From: Ryuthela nishihirai
Lineage: Eukaryota; Arthropoda; Arachnida; Araneae; Heptathelidae
Direction: 5' to 3'
NCBI GenBank assembly: GCA_038380435.1
Contig: JAWZYU010000011.1
Span: forward strand, 85,598,501-85,662,500
Length of the DNA: 64,000 nucleotides
Shown here: positions 11,353 through 21,292 of the stretch, piece after piece
Numbering within the stretch: the stretch's first letter is position 1
Layout of the letters: each line of letters begins with the position of its first letter
Made by a program: the position numbers and the translations under genes
The notes under the pieces: model-generated
What the model was told of the DNA's origin: nothing
What the model saw: the letters and a program-made list of their open reading frames with translations, nothing else
Database searches by the model: none

Positions 11353-12856
11353 TCATCCTCCACCTCTTTCCTCTTTTGCGACTCTATATGATATACCTCT
11401 AATAAAGTCTGATGACTCTATGTTATGTACTTCTAATAAAGTCTGATAACTGAAAAGTAGAGTGAGGCAATCATGAGGTTTCTTTTGAAATCCAGTCTCT
11501 ACACCCTCACACCCACCTCTTTCCTCTTTCGCGACTCTATGTGATGTACTTCTAAAAAAGTCTGATAACCAAATAGTACAGTGAGGCAATCATGAGGTTT
11601 TTTTTGAAATCCAGTCTCTGCACCCTCATCCACCACATCTTTCCTCTTTCGCGACCCTATGTGATGTACTTCTAATAAAGTCTGATAACTAAGTAGTAGT
11701 GTGAGGCAATTATGAGGTTTCTTTTGAAATCCAGTCTCTACACCCTCATCACCCACCTCTTTCCTGTTTCGTGACTCTATGTGATGTACGTCTAATAAAG
11801 TCTGATAACTAAGTATTAGAGTGAGGCAATCATGAGGTTTCTTTTGAAATCGAGTCTCGACACCCTCATCCCCCAACTCTTTCCTCTTTTGCGACTCTAT
11901 GTGATGTACTTCTAATAAAGTCTGATAACTAAGTAGTAGAGTGAGGCAATCATGAGGTTTCTTTTGAAATCCAGTCTCTGCACTCTCATCCCCCACCTCT
12001 TTCTTCTTTCGCGACTCTATGTGATATATTTCTAATAAAGTCTGATACTAAGTAGTAGAGTGAGGCAATCATGAGGTTTCTTTTGAAATCCAGTCTCTGC
12101 ACCCTCATCCTCCACCTCTTTCCTCTTTTGCGACTCTATATGATATACCTCTAATAAAGTCTGATGACTCTATGTTATGTACTTCTAATAAAGTCTGATA
12201 ACTGAAAAGTAGAGTGAGGCAATCATGAGGTTTCTTTTGAAATCCAGTCTCTACACCCTCACACCCACCTCTTTCCTCTTTCGCGACTCTATGTGATGTA
12301 CTTCTAAAAAAGTCTGATAACCAAATAGTACAGTGAGGCAATCATGAGGTTTTTTTTGAAATCCAGTCTCTGCACCCTCATCCACCACATCTTTCCTCTT
12401 TCGCGACCCTATGTGATGTACTTCTAATAAAGTCTGATAACTAAGTAGTAGTGTGAGGCAATTATGAGGTTTCTTTTGAAATCCAGTCTCTACACCCTCA
12501 TCACCCACCTCTTTCCTGTTTCGTGACTCTATGTGATGTACGTCTAATAAAGTCTGATAACTAAGTATTAGAGTGAGGCAATCATGAGGTTTCTTTTGAA
12601 ATCGAGTCTCGACACCCTCATCCCCCAACTCTTTCCTCTTTTGCGACTCTATGTGATGTACTTCTAATAAAGTCTGATAACTAAGTAGTAGAGTGAGGCA
12701 ATCATGAGGTTTCTTTTGAAATCCAGTCTCTGCACTCTCATCCCCCACCTCTTTCTTCTTTCGCGACTCTATGTGATATATTTCTAATAAAGTCTGATAC
12801 TAAGTAGTAGAGTGAGGCAATCATGAGGTTTCTTTTGAAATCCAGTCTCTGCACCC
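11353..12856. repeat. 752-bp tandem duplication within the satellite
   Basis: Adjacent blocks repeat with a 752-bp offset (11,353 matches 12,105; 11,499 matches 12,251). Both carry the same internal deletion joining CTGATGACTCTATG, where about 90 bp of a unit are missing. The shared deletion shows the duplication followed it. Confidence 0.8.
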
Positions 12857-14127
12857 TCATCCTCCACCTCTTTCCTCTTTTGCGACTCTATATGATATAC
12901 CTCTAATAAAGTCTGATAACTAAGTAGGAGAATGAAGCATTCATGAGGTTTCTTTTGAAATCCAGTTTCTACACCCGCATTCTCCACCACTTTCCTATTT
13001 CGCGACTTTATGTTATGTACTTCTAATAAAGTCTGATAACTGAAAAGTTGAGTGAGGCAATCATGATGTTTCTTTTGAAAACAAGTCTCTACACCCTCAT
13101 CCCCCACCACTTTCTTCTTTCGCGACTCTACGTGATGTACTTCTAATGAAATCTGATAAATAAGTAGTAGATTGTGGTGATCAAGAAGTTTCTTTTGAAA
13201 ACCAATCCTGCACCCTCATCCCCCACCTCTTTCCTCTTTCGCGACTCCATCTGATCTACTTCTAATAAAGTATGATAACCAAAAAGGAGAGTGAGGCAAT
13301 ATTTAGGTTCTTTTTTAAATCCAGTCTCTACACCCTCATCCCCCACCTCTTTCCTCTTTCGCGATTCCATGTGATGCAATTCTAATAAAATCTCATAACT
13401 AAGTAGTAGAGTGAGGCAATCACGAAGTTTCTCTTGAAATCCAGTTTCTGCACCATCATCCCCCACCTCTTTCCTCTTTCCCGACTCTATATGATGTACT
13501 TCTAATAAAGTCTGATAACTAAGTATTAGAGTGAGGCAATCATGAGGTTTCTTTTGAAATCCAGTCTCTACACCCTCATCCCCCACCTCTTTCCTCTTTC
13601 GCGAATCTATGTGATGTACTTCTAATAAAGTCTGATAACTAAGTAGTAGAGTGAGGCAATCATGAGGTTTCTTTTGACATCCAGTCTCTACACCCTCATT
13701 CCCCACCTATTTCCTCTTTCGCGACTCTATGTGATGTACTACTAATAAAGTCTGATAACTAAGTAGTAGAGTGAGGCAATCATGAGGTTTCTTTTGAAAT
13801 CCAGTCTCTACACCCTCATCCCCCACCTCTTTCCTCTTTCGCGACTCTATGTGATGTACTTCTAATAAAGTCTGATAACTAAGTAGTAGAGTGAGGCAAT
13901 CAGGAGGTTTCTTTTGAAATCCAGTCTCTACACCCTCATCCTCCACTTCTTTCCTCTTTCTCGACTCTATCTGATATACCTCTAATAAAGTCTGATAACT
14001 AAATAGTAGAGTGAGGCAACCATGAGATTTCTTTTGAAATCCAGTCTCTACACCCTCTTCCCCCACCTCTTTCCTCTTTCGCGACTCTATGTGATGTACT
14101 TCTAATAAAGTCTGGTAACTAAGTAGT
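12251..14127. repeat. Segmental duplication inside the array, copy truncated by the insert
   Basis: Near-identical copy of 7,002-8,878 (offset 5,249). It stops at AACTAAGTAGT, where the palindrome of the foreign insert begins. Confidence 0.85.
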
Positions 14128-14423
14128 GAAACCAAAGCTAGCATCGTAGAACGATTCAACCGTACGTTAAAAACAAAAACGTGGTGATATTTCACAGGTG
14201 TGTTCCATGGAGGCGCCACTGAGGGGGAAAGGGGGGTGTTTTAATAAGGGGAGTGGCCTGTTACGTAATGATTACGTAATGAATACGTAACAGGCCACTC
14301 CCCTTATTAAAACACCCCCCTTTCCCCCTCAGTGGCGCCTCCATGGAACACACCTGTGAAATATCACCACGTTTTTGTTTTTAACGTACGGTTGAATCGT
14401 TCTACGATGCTAGCTTTGGTTTC
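14128..14423. repeat. Perfect palindrome, 140-bp arms and 16-nt loop
   Basis: Bases 14,128-14,267 and 14,284-14,423 are exact reverse complements by my reading, with a 16-nt centre (14,268-14,283) that is itself partly palindromic. The outer half of each arm starts GAAACCAAAGCTAGC. The inner half carries GGCGCCACTGAGGGGG, a G-run, GAGTGGCCTG and TTACGTAA. The outer half recurs at 15,860-15,937 and the inner half at 21,123-21,222, so the palindrome looks like two element ends joined head to head. Exact identity of the arms implies recent formation, gene-conversion-like maintenance or an artefact. Confidence 0.9.
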
Positions 14424-14656
14424 ATTATGAGTGTGTTTTTAAGATACTTTTGAAATACTCTGTTAATGAATTCAACCCCCCTTATCTGTTTGTAATTTCA
14501 GAGATATTCTGAAAGGTTTTTGTGATCAAAAGCTCCCACGATTTCCGTTTTAAAGGAGCACCACATGAATATTTCGAAAGCACGTCTATACAGGCTCGTA
14601 AATATTTGTAGACGTCATCATGTTTACTAAGAGATGACAAATCTACCAGATCTCGA

Positions 14657-14705
14657 CCAATGGGATGGAGTTACAGGGACACGTCACAGGTTTAAGGTAT
14701 AAGTA
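14657..14705 (+). promoter_or_regulatory. CCAAT and TATA boxes of the PC4-like gene
   Basis: CCAAT lies at 14,657-14,661 and TATAAGTA at 14,698-14,705, about 40 bp apart. The start codon is at 14,756, so a transcription start roughly 30 bp after the TATA box would leave a 5' leader of about 25-30 nt. This compact arrangement fits an intronless gene of a virus or mobile element. Function is inferred from motif and spacing only. Confidence 0.55.
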
Positions 14706-14755
14706 TTACCCTTCGACGGGCTGTAAGGCATTATTTTTTCCAGTATCGACTTGCT

Positions 14756-15658
14756 ATGGCTTGTGCTAAACGTTCCCTGACCGTTGGTGATCTTCCTGCG
14801 AAGCGACTTGCTGTTAGAGATGATGATAGCCATATGTTTCAACTCGGATCGGATTTGTTTGCGAGCGTTTGTGAATATCGGTCATATCCTAAAGTGCACA
14901 TACGTGTGTTCCAGAGTGATGACTCGTTAAAACTATATCCTACAAAGGACGGTGTGATGCTGTCTGAAGAGCAGTGGCATGGACTGGTTTCGTATGCGTC
15001 TACAATCGTCGAAGCGTTCGAAGATGTCGAATACGGCGAGTATGAACTGGACGCTATGGTTTGCCTCGTCGTGCTCAAAGGTGGACACGGCGTGGTCATT
15101 AAAAAAAGCATCCCCCGTGACGGAGGACTTGTATTTTCGTCATCGGTTCGGCTCAGCGTCGAACAGTGGCATCGGTTGACAGATTTATGCGATCCAATCA
15201 CCTACAGTTTGATGGCTCTGAAGTTTGAAAACGGTAAATTTTGGAATGCAGTGCGGAAGGTAGAATTAGCGGCAAATCTTCCTCGAAGCCCACCATCTAA
15301 CGATCGACCCCTTGAACAAGACAGCAGTGATTTCGTAAAGCTTATGGACTGTTTAAAGCGGACTTTGAAAACAGATCTCCGAAAAGAACTGTTTACGCTG
15401 CTACGTAAGAACTGTTTCGGGTGTGAAGTGGATCATCCGAGTCAACTTCGCCATTCGTGCCTCACCATAAACGCTGAATCAGCTTACGATTATTTCCCCG
15501 AAGTGGTAAGAAACGTTAATCTAACTGATATTGCCGTAAGTTTTGTGGAAGAATCATGTATCGAACCAAATCGTCCTGCTAATGTCGCGTTTATGTCTAA
15601 ATTGAACTTTGCAACAGTACTAAAAGAGGTGCACGGTGAACTGGTATGTACGAACTAA
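14756..15658 (+). CDS. Protein with two tandem PC4-like ssDNA-binding domains
   Basis: An uninterrupted 300-codon gene without introns. Residues about 27-89 match the C-terminal domain of the transcription coactivator PC4/p15: an FQLGSDLFASVCEY strand pair, VHIRVF, a G-V-x-L-S-x-E-Q-W turn with Trp74, then a helix. Residues about 99-155 form a second, more divergent copy (GGHGVVIKKSIP, VRLSVEQWHRL with Trp138). PC4 domains bind single-stranded or unwound DNA, so a role in element replication or transcription is likely (inference). An acidic/polar linker (about 170-195) leads to a C-terminal region with CFGC (Cys220, Cys223), His227, HPSQLRHSC (His233, Cys235), a possible zinc site. I do not recognise the C-terminal family. 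No signal peptide or membrane segment is visible. The first ATG, just downstream of a TATA box, is the natural start. Codon use is more GC-balanced than the flanks. It is the best candidate for a real protein-coding gene in the window. Confidence 0.85.
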   Translation: MACAKRSLTVGDLPAKRLAVRDDDSHMFQLGSDLFASVCEYRSYPKVHIRVFQSDDSLKLYPTKDGVMLSEEQWHGLVSYASTIVEAFEDVEYGEYELDAMVCLVVLKGGHGVVIKKSIPRDGGLVFSSSVRLSVEQWHRLTDLCDPITYSLMALKFENGKFWNAVRKVELAANLPRSPPSNDRPLEQDSSDFVKLMDCLKRTLKTDLRKELFTLLRKNCFGCEVDHPSQLRHSCLTINAESAYDYFPEVVRNVNLTDIAVSFVEESCIEPNRPANVAFMSKLNFATVLKEVHGELVCTN

Positions 15659-15680
15659 ATATTAATGTGACCTTAATGTA

Positions 15681-15686
15681 AATAAA
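15681..15686 (+). terminator. Poly(A) signal AATAAA of the PC4-like gene
   Basis: A canonical AATAAA begins 22 nt after the TAA stop (15,656-15,658). A T/GT-rich stretch (GATATTTTTGTCAATGTG) follows within about 35 nt, as expected for a cleavage and polyadenylation site. Confidence 0.65.
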
Positions 15687-15859
15687 TATGAATGTCTCTG
15701 ATATTTTTGTCAATGTGATTTCTTTTGTATAGTTAACGGGGATTTTAAGGTCAGCCTTAGAAGTGTTAATATTGTTCTCTGTATCAAGACCTCGCACAGC
15801 TAGCAAGCTATGTCGGGTCAAATGTTTTATATCGGGTGGGTGTAAAAGAAAGGGATGGG

Positions 15860-15937
15860 AAACCAAAGCTAGCATCGTATAACGATTCAACCGTACGTTA
15901 AAAACAAAAATGTGGTGATATTTCACAGATGTGTTCC
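15860..15937 (+). repeat. Third copy of the palindrome's outer sequence
   Basis: A 78-bp copy of the outer arm (GAAACCAAAGCTAGC to GTGTTCC) with about three mismatches. It is inverted relative to the right palindrome arm at 14,346-14,423, so the PC4-like gene is bracketed by inverted repeats and forms a cassette of about 1.6 kb (14,346-15,937). Either these are terminal repeats of a small element nested in a larger one, or they are internal repeats of the large insert. Confidence 0.85.
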
Positions 15938-18115
15938 TGGGATAGTGATCGTTGTCTCTATAGATTTAAAGTATAGAGTGTGTATTTCTTTGTATGTAAT
16001 CGCTTATAACGAGACAATATTTCCTTTAAAAGTTGGAATATTATTATGAACTAAAAAAGTGATGATATATACACTATCTGATCGTTAAAATCAAACTTTA
16101 GTAGGTTAATATATCGTTCTCTAGCTAGTCGGTAATTAGTGTGTCTTTGCTTTTAAAAATAAACACGACTTCACGTAGCTAATTGTCGTAACAATTACCT
16201 CTCATACGATCCGTAGAAGGGGTCGCTGATGGCAGGTAAACATCGTTCATGTCTTACTATGGATCAAATATCCGAACACTATGGTTGATTACATATTTCT
16301 GAAAAATATCTGCCAACGATTTCAACCTTCATCCCTCAGAATCGTAAAGTAATTAGTACTAGCTTGCAGGGGGGTAATGTTCCACAGACAGTGTTCTTTC
16401 AGATTGTCAAACAAGATAATATCAAAAACGTGTGCTAACCCGAACCACTTGTTCTAAGACTTCGACACTAGTGTAGAAATAGGAGGAAAAAATAACTTAA
16501 CAGACATCTCCGTGTTAGATTGTAGTGAAACATCCTATCTTTGTCGAAAAGCTTGTGTCTGCAGCTAGCCACCTTCACATGCACTTATTCAAACGTGCTG
16601 AAAAGAGATAGTACGCTGGAATAACTGGCGACAGAGATAGATCTCGTTTCTGGGGGGGTGACGTTTCACGGAAATACTATAAAAAGTGAGTTTTCAGATT
16701 TTAAATTTCCAAACTTCGGTGGTACTTTACTATATGCAAAGTATTTTTGTGATATTCATCCGTGTGTACGCAATGGACCGTGATTTACCAGCGTGGGGGA
16801 GGGGGGGTTAATATTTTATGATTTTTCCTGTATTACTCCTTCCGCTACGGTGTGACTTTTATCGGTCGCTCCTTATATAACACTTGTTAATAGTCGTTTT
16901 TTCTACCTTACAGTATTTGCGCTGTAATCTGTTGTTTTTACAGCCATCCCACTGCATTTTTATACTTTCTCTCTCGTCACAGTTATTCTGCCTTCAAAAG
17001 AATTGTGAAAATATTCACCTATCCCGTTGTGCGAATTTACAGATATCCCTTTACATTTTCGTTTATGCACGTAATTTAGTTAAACGACCTAGTCACATAC
17101 TGTATCGGGGGGTTAAAGTACTGAATAGGCTATTGTGAGATTTTCGTCGTAAGCAGATATACGGAATCAGATCCGATGATGCTTGCAATTTATCTACTTT
17201 GATCGTATGGTTTATTAGAAAGGGAAGATGTATTAGTGTTTGAACTTTATGCATGCTTTCTCTCACAAAATAATTAATGAGCGTTTTACGAATCTGTGTC
17301 GTGAAGCAGACTCAATCTTGCATTCTAAATGCTTACTCAGCCTATGGACAGGTAGTTTGTCGATGTAATGACAAGTCTGATGTGTAGATAGACACTTTGA
17401 TTAGCGAATGTCAGAAAAAGTCGTTGAATGTGTAAAACATCCCTTGTGATCCTGACCGCATCGACGGGGGAATGAACTCGGAAGATTGTGGGGTCGGAAC
17501 TTTACAGAGGTCTATTCATATTTGATAATTTCTTGAGGGTTATGATAGTATAGTGAGCGAGGATCCCAGTCTATATTACTGTTGTCAAGTTCTGTACATT
17601 ACGTTTCACACAAGTCCGTTCACGGTTTTCTAGTGCACGGTCGTATCGTTTAGTGCGGGTCGTCCTTGGCGTCGAAGTCGCTCGCGTTCCGCAGAAAACT
17701 GCGCATTATCGCGGTTGGAAAAAATAAAAAGGTTGAAACTCAACCCCAGAATGTCATATGAAAATTTGAAGTGAGCTTGTATAAGGATACTAATACTACC
17801 ACCTAACAAATGACACCGGGGACGGATTTGTTCCCTTTTCTAATGCACGAGGTCAAATCCTATTCTTCCTGAATCGAACCATACTCCTTTCAGCAGGAAC
17901 TAAAGTTTTTTTTTTTTTACGGAAACGTATGAATTCTACTTTTAACATTCTGGCGCACAGTCTTTACCCGGTAAAAGCATGTAACTGGGACTGCATCGAG
18001 TAGCGTTACTTCCTAGGAAAGAGTTTGCTGAGGATACAACCGTAATAAGTATATTTAAACAACGCCGTCGTGTAACGGGATAGTTTTTAATTTCGTAGGA
18101 CTTTTGTTAAAAACC

Positions 18116-18205
18116 ATTCGGGGCAAGGATCCGAACACGGGCCTTTTAGGTCGACCCTATTACCTTCAATATTTTTCATCAGGAGGAATAAAATCAGATT
18201 TTTTC
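18116..18205. repeat. Dispersed direct repeat in the insert (copy 1 of 2)
   Basis: GGATCCGAACACGGGCC, then CCTATTACC, AATATTTTTCATCA and GGAATAAAATCAGATTTT, recur in the same order at about 19,021-19,112. The reverse strand reads GTGTTCGGATCC, which resembles a pol III B box, but no partner A box was found. Confidence 0.7.
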
Positions 18206-19020
18206 CTTTTATTAATTTTTTCTGCGGGATTGCCACTGTGAGGCGGTCCTTCTAGTGAAAATGTGCCGGCCCAATAGTCGCAGAGTTGAAAGAAATAAGT
18301 ATTGATTAAAACGGACTTTAGATCAGTTATAAGTATAGTAATATTCTGAGCGCTTGGAGAACGTGACAGCCACATGGACTTCTGACAGCGTAGCATTCAG
18401 CAGGGGCCATGCATTCCACTGCAGCTCCGGAACATATAGCGGATTCGAAGTATCAGCCTCCGTTGCAAATGAAATTTCCGCGGATTAGTGTAGACAAGTT
18501 GAGAGGTGTGTGTGAGACATTGTATTATTTTTTTTATAGCTGAAGTATTAAACTACGACCTCCCTACTCTATTAATGTGCATTCGTGATGGAACTAAAGT
18601 TTTTGCACGCGACGTACTTTTCACATTCTACCTCGTACAAAAAAAAATATTTTTTCAACCGGTTTCACCAGCGTGATGAGACATACGCAAACGACGGAGA
18701 AAACGATTTTTTTTTTTTAAAAACTGTTTTACCTGATTTTTCTTCGAACAGTGTTACTCTCCCGTACCGCGGATACAGCAGTAATAAGTATTTTTAAAAC
18801 GTGGCGTAATAAAACTGTTAGTCATACTTTTGCAATCACAATGTTTTTTGAAGTGACTTAGTAAAGGAAATTGGGAACACGGATCAAGGCTGTGAGTGGG
18901 TTTTCACGATGTACGGAAGCAGTACAGGTCCAAGATTCATTCGTCAATAAAAACCTTGTGATTCCCCGTTTGGAATAATTTCGTAGGGTTTAACCGTCCT
19001 TCAGCGAGAGGTTGTCCGTG

Positions 19021-19112
19021 GTGAGGATCCGAACACGAAGTCTTTTAAGTCGAACCTATTACCCCATCAATATTTTTCATCACGACGAATAAAATCAGAT
19101 TTTATTAATTTT
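19021..19112. repeat. Dispersed direct repeat in the insert (copy 2 of 2)
   Basis: Same element as 18,116-18,205: GGATCCGAACACGAAG, CCTATTACCCC, AATATTTTTCATCACGACG, AATAAAATCAGATTTT. The copies are about 900 bp apart and diverged. Confidence 0.7.
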
Positions 19113-19639
19113 TCGCCCGATAGCATTTTTTTATTTTCTGCGGGGGCTGTTACTGCAGGGGTAGGGTTTCTTCTAGTAAAAAATGCAACAACCAGTAATC
19201 GCTAGGGATAAAAGAAATAAGTGTTGGTTTTAAAATGGTTATAAAAATACGTATATGAAAAGACTGTCGGTGTAAGATCTAAATTTTAAAAGTGGGAGAG
19301 GGAGCCTACCCGCAATAACTATGCTATAAGAGTTGTTAATCCTAACACACTGTGTAAAATTATACTGAAGGTTAAACATCCCCAGTGCTCAGTCTTCTGA
19401 TACGTGTCACTCGCTGGTCACTCCACGTTACTTTCCCCTTGTTGTGACGTCACCTACCCTCAGAGAACAACATCGTATGAGTCATCACACTGCTGAGCGC
19501 TGGACACTCAACCTCCCAGGGCGATTGTGTCACGAGATGTTTCGTTGCTACCTGACCGGTAAACGGACACGTGTGGGCATGACTCCACGTACGACTTCAG
19601 GAATGCCTTTTCCATTTCTCTTAAGTTCTTGTTAAGAGT

Positions 19640-20560
19640 TCACAGAGTGAAGCTGGGTTAGCGCGTCCGACTCTCGTTGCCGAGGAGAAGTTTTTTTTTT
19701 TTTCGATAAAACGCCTCTACAGAAAACTGTTTTTTTTAATAAAGGTAAGGGAATTTTGACGAGTGTTTAATTACTAGGGAGTTTAATAGCAGGGAATTTT
19801 AATTATAAAGGAATCGTTTAGTCGTCCTAGCTAAATGAATAGCAAAGGGTTTTAATTACTAAGGAATAAATACAACTCTGTGAGTTGATTTACAATTTGA
19901 GATCTGCATTCAAAAGATTTCAGTGCTAGTGTTGGCTTTGATGTAAGAAATACATAGAAAAAGCTAGGTTAATATCTGAAATGTTTGGCCCGCATCTAAG
20001 CCACCGCAAGTACGCGGCGTATTCCCGTGCGTCCTGGAATCCACAGAGCGAGGGACGATTTTTTTTTTTTTCCCCGGTGAAACACATCTACAGAAAAACT
20101 GATTTTTATTTCGACCGTGGAGTGATTTTAATAAAGGTGAGGAATATTTTGACGAGTGTTTAATTACTAGGGAATTTTAATTATAAGAAAATCGTTTAGC
20201 CGTCTTGGTGGGATAAATACAGCTTTGTGAGTTTGATTTACAATTTGAGATCTGCATTCAAAAGAGTTCAGTGCTAGTGTTGGCTTTGATGTAAGAAATA
20301 CATAGAAAAAGCTAGTTATAAAGAATGCTAGGTTAATATCTGAAATGTTTGGCCCGCATCTAAGTCACAGCAAGTACACGGTATAGTCCGGGAACCCAAG
20401 ACGGTCGGACGGAATCCACAGAGCGAGGGACGATTTTTTTTTTTTCCGGTGAAACACATCTACAGAAAAACTGATTTTTATTTCGACCGTGGAGTGATTT
20501 TAATAAAGGTGAGGAATATTTTGACGAGTGTTTAATTACTAGGGAGTTGATTAACGGAGT
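19640..20560. repeat. Three degenerate ~350-bp tandem repeats with T-runs
   Basis: Units start near 19,650, 19,980 and 20,330; well-aligned landmarks of the last two are 348 bp apart (CAGTGCTAGTGTTGGC at 19,921 and 20,269). Each unit runs: GGCCCGCATCTAAG-like segment, GAGCGAGGGACGA followed by 11-13 Ts, CACATCTACAGAAAAACTG, TAATAAAGGTGAGG, TTGACGAGTGTTTAATTACT. No open frame spans them. The regular arrangement suggests repeated small transcription or regulatory units, but that is speculative. Confidence 0.8.
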
Positions 20561-20868
20561 TTGAAAATTTTTCCACTGCAGACGTGTGTTCTAAAAGCAG
20601 ATTTAACATGTCATCCCTACGAATAATTTAAACCATTATTAATTTCACCCTATGGTATTTTCTATGGAAACAGTAAGAGTAAAATGAGTTTCAACTGTAG
20701 GATGATTTTTAATAGAGGTAACGGAATTTTGATGAGTGTTTAATTACTAAGGAATTTTGTATCATCCTTTTCTGTACAATTATTCTAAGACCAGTCAATC
20801 GTTCCATGCAATTATTCTGAGACTTGCATCAGCCGAGTGAAGGAGTGGGGCCTTAAAATGGTCAACCA

Positions 20869-21131
20869 GAGGGTTTTTCATAAGGGGGAGGGCTTAAAAT
20901 ATAGGTAGGTCGACCGTGGGGGCCGAAAACGAGAAATTAGACTTAAAATAAAGGGGTTTTTGGGAAAATAGTACTTCTCACTGTCAACAGATGGCGCCAG
21001 GAGGGTTTTTAATAAGGGGGAGGGCTTAAAATATAGGTAGGGCGACCGGGGGGTCCGAAAACGAGAAATTAGAGTGAAAATAAAGGGTTTTTTGGGAAAA
21101 TAGTACTTCTCACTGTCAACAGATGGCGCCA
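20869..21131. repeat. 132-bp direct tandem repeat next to the insert's right terminus
   Basis: Two copies, 20,869-21,000 and 21,001-21,131, about 90 percent alike. Each runs from GAGGGTTTTT through GGGAGGGCTTAAAATATAGG and AATAGTACTTCTCACTGTC to CAGATGGCGCC. The last bases of the second copy merge into the terminal sequence GGCGCCACTGAGGGGG. Confidence 0.9.
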
Positions 21132-21232
21132 CTGAGGGGGAAAGGGGGGTTTAATAAAGGGGGAGGAATTATTAATAAAGGGGCGTGGCCTGTTACGTAA
21201 TGATTATGTAATGATTACGTCATGTTGCGTCA
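21123..21232 (+). repeat. Right inverted terminus of the insert with phased bZIP-like sites
   Basis: ATGGCGCCACTGAGGGGG, AAAGGGGGGT, GTGGCCTGTTACGTAATGA match the left palindrome arm at 14,211-14,275, with an extra stretch of about 25 bp (near AGGAATTATTAATAAAG). It is inverted relative to 14,276-14,340, so the two form terminal inverted repeats of a 7-kb unit. At the tip, TTACGTAA (21,193), TTATGTAA (21,204), TTACGTCA (21,215) and TTGCGTCA (21,225) are spaced 11, 11 and 10 bp, about one helical turn. These resemble bZIP (CRE or PAR/C-EBP) recognition sites. Confidence 0.8.
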
Positions 21233-21241
21233 TAGGGGAGT

Positions 21242-21292
21242 GGGCGTGGTCGGTGACGTCATAGGGGGCGTGGTCGGTGACGTCATAGGGGG
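21242..21292. repeat. 24-bp tandem repeat with perfect CRE palindromes
   Basis: GGGCGTGGTCGGTGACGTCA is present twice. The TGACGTCA octamers lie at 21,254-21,261 and 21,278-21,285, each followed by TAGGGGG. They extend the cluster of bZIP-like sites immediately to the left. Confidence 0.85.

Larger units (their letters stand above)
5340..14127. repeat. 120-bp satellite array, left block
   Basis: About 73 tandem units of 120 bp. Each contains CTCATCCCCCACCTCTTTCC, TTCGCGACTCTATGTGATG, TTCTAATAAAGTCTGATAAC and GAGGCAATCATGAGG in that order. Divergence between units is mostly a few substitutions plus occasional 1-bp and longer indels. Because 120 bp equals 40 codons, one minus-strand frame stays open over many units (longest here 440 codons at 8458-9780) and reads a 40-residue repeat around HDCLTLLLSYQTLLEV. 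Indels break it into many pieces, no splice or start context is evident, and changes between units are largely amino-acid-changing. I therefore call it satellite DNA rather than a gene. The block ends abruptly at the foreign insert. Confidence 0.95.
15938..19639. other. Non-coding part of the insert
   Basis: No reading frame above about 85 codons and no recognisable domain on either strand. It has scattered G-runs (near 16,370, 16,650, 16,797 and 17,465) and long T-runs (17,907, 18,525, 18,708). Its composition is unlike the flanking satellite. Possible roles are regulatory or packaging sequence, or an eroded virus region; nothing visible decides between them. Confidence 0.5.

Noticed and set aside
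15597..15926. Minus-strand frame overlapping the end of the PC4-like gene
   Set aside because: It is a shadow of the gene and of the inverted repeat; part of it recurs only because the repeat recurs at 14,128.
16884..17138. 84-codon plus-strand frame inside the insert
   Set aside because: Composition is not coding-like, no recognisable domain, and no promoter or poly(A) context like that of the PC4-like gene.
17865..17920. RNA polymerase III gene (B-box-like string and T-run)
   Set aside because: The B-box-like string is on the minus strand while the T-run terminator is on the plus strand, and no A box is present.
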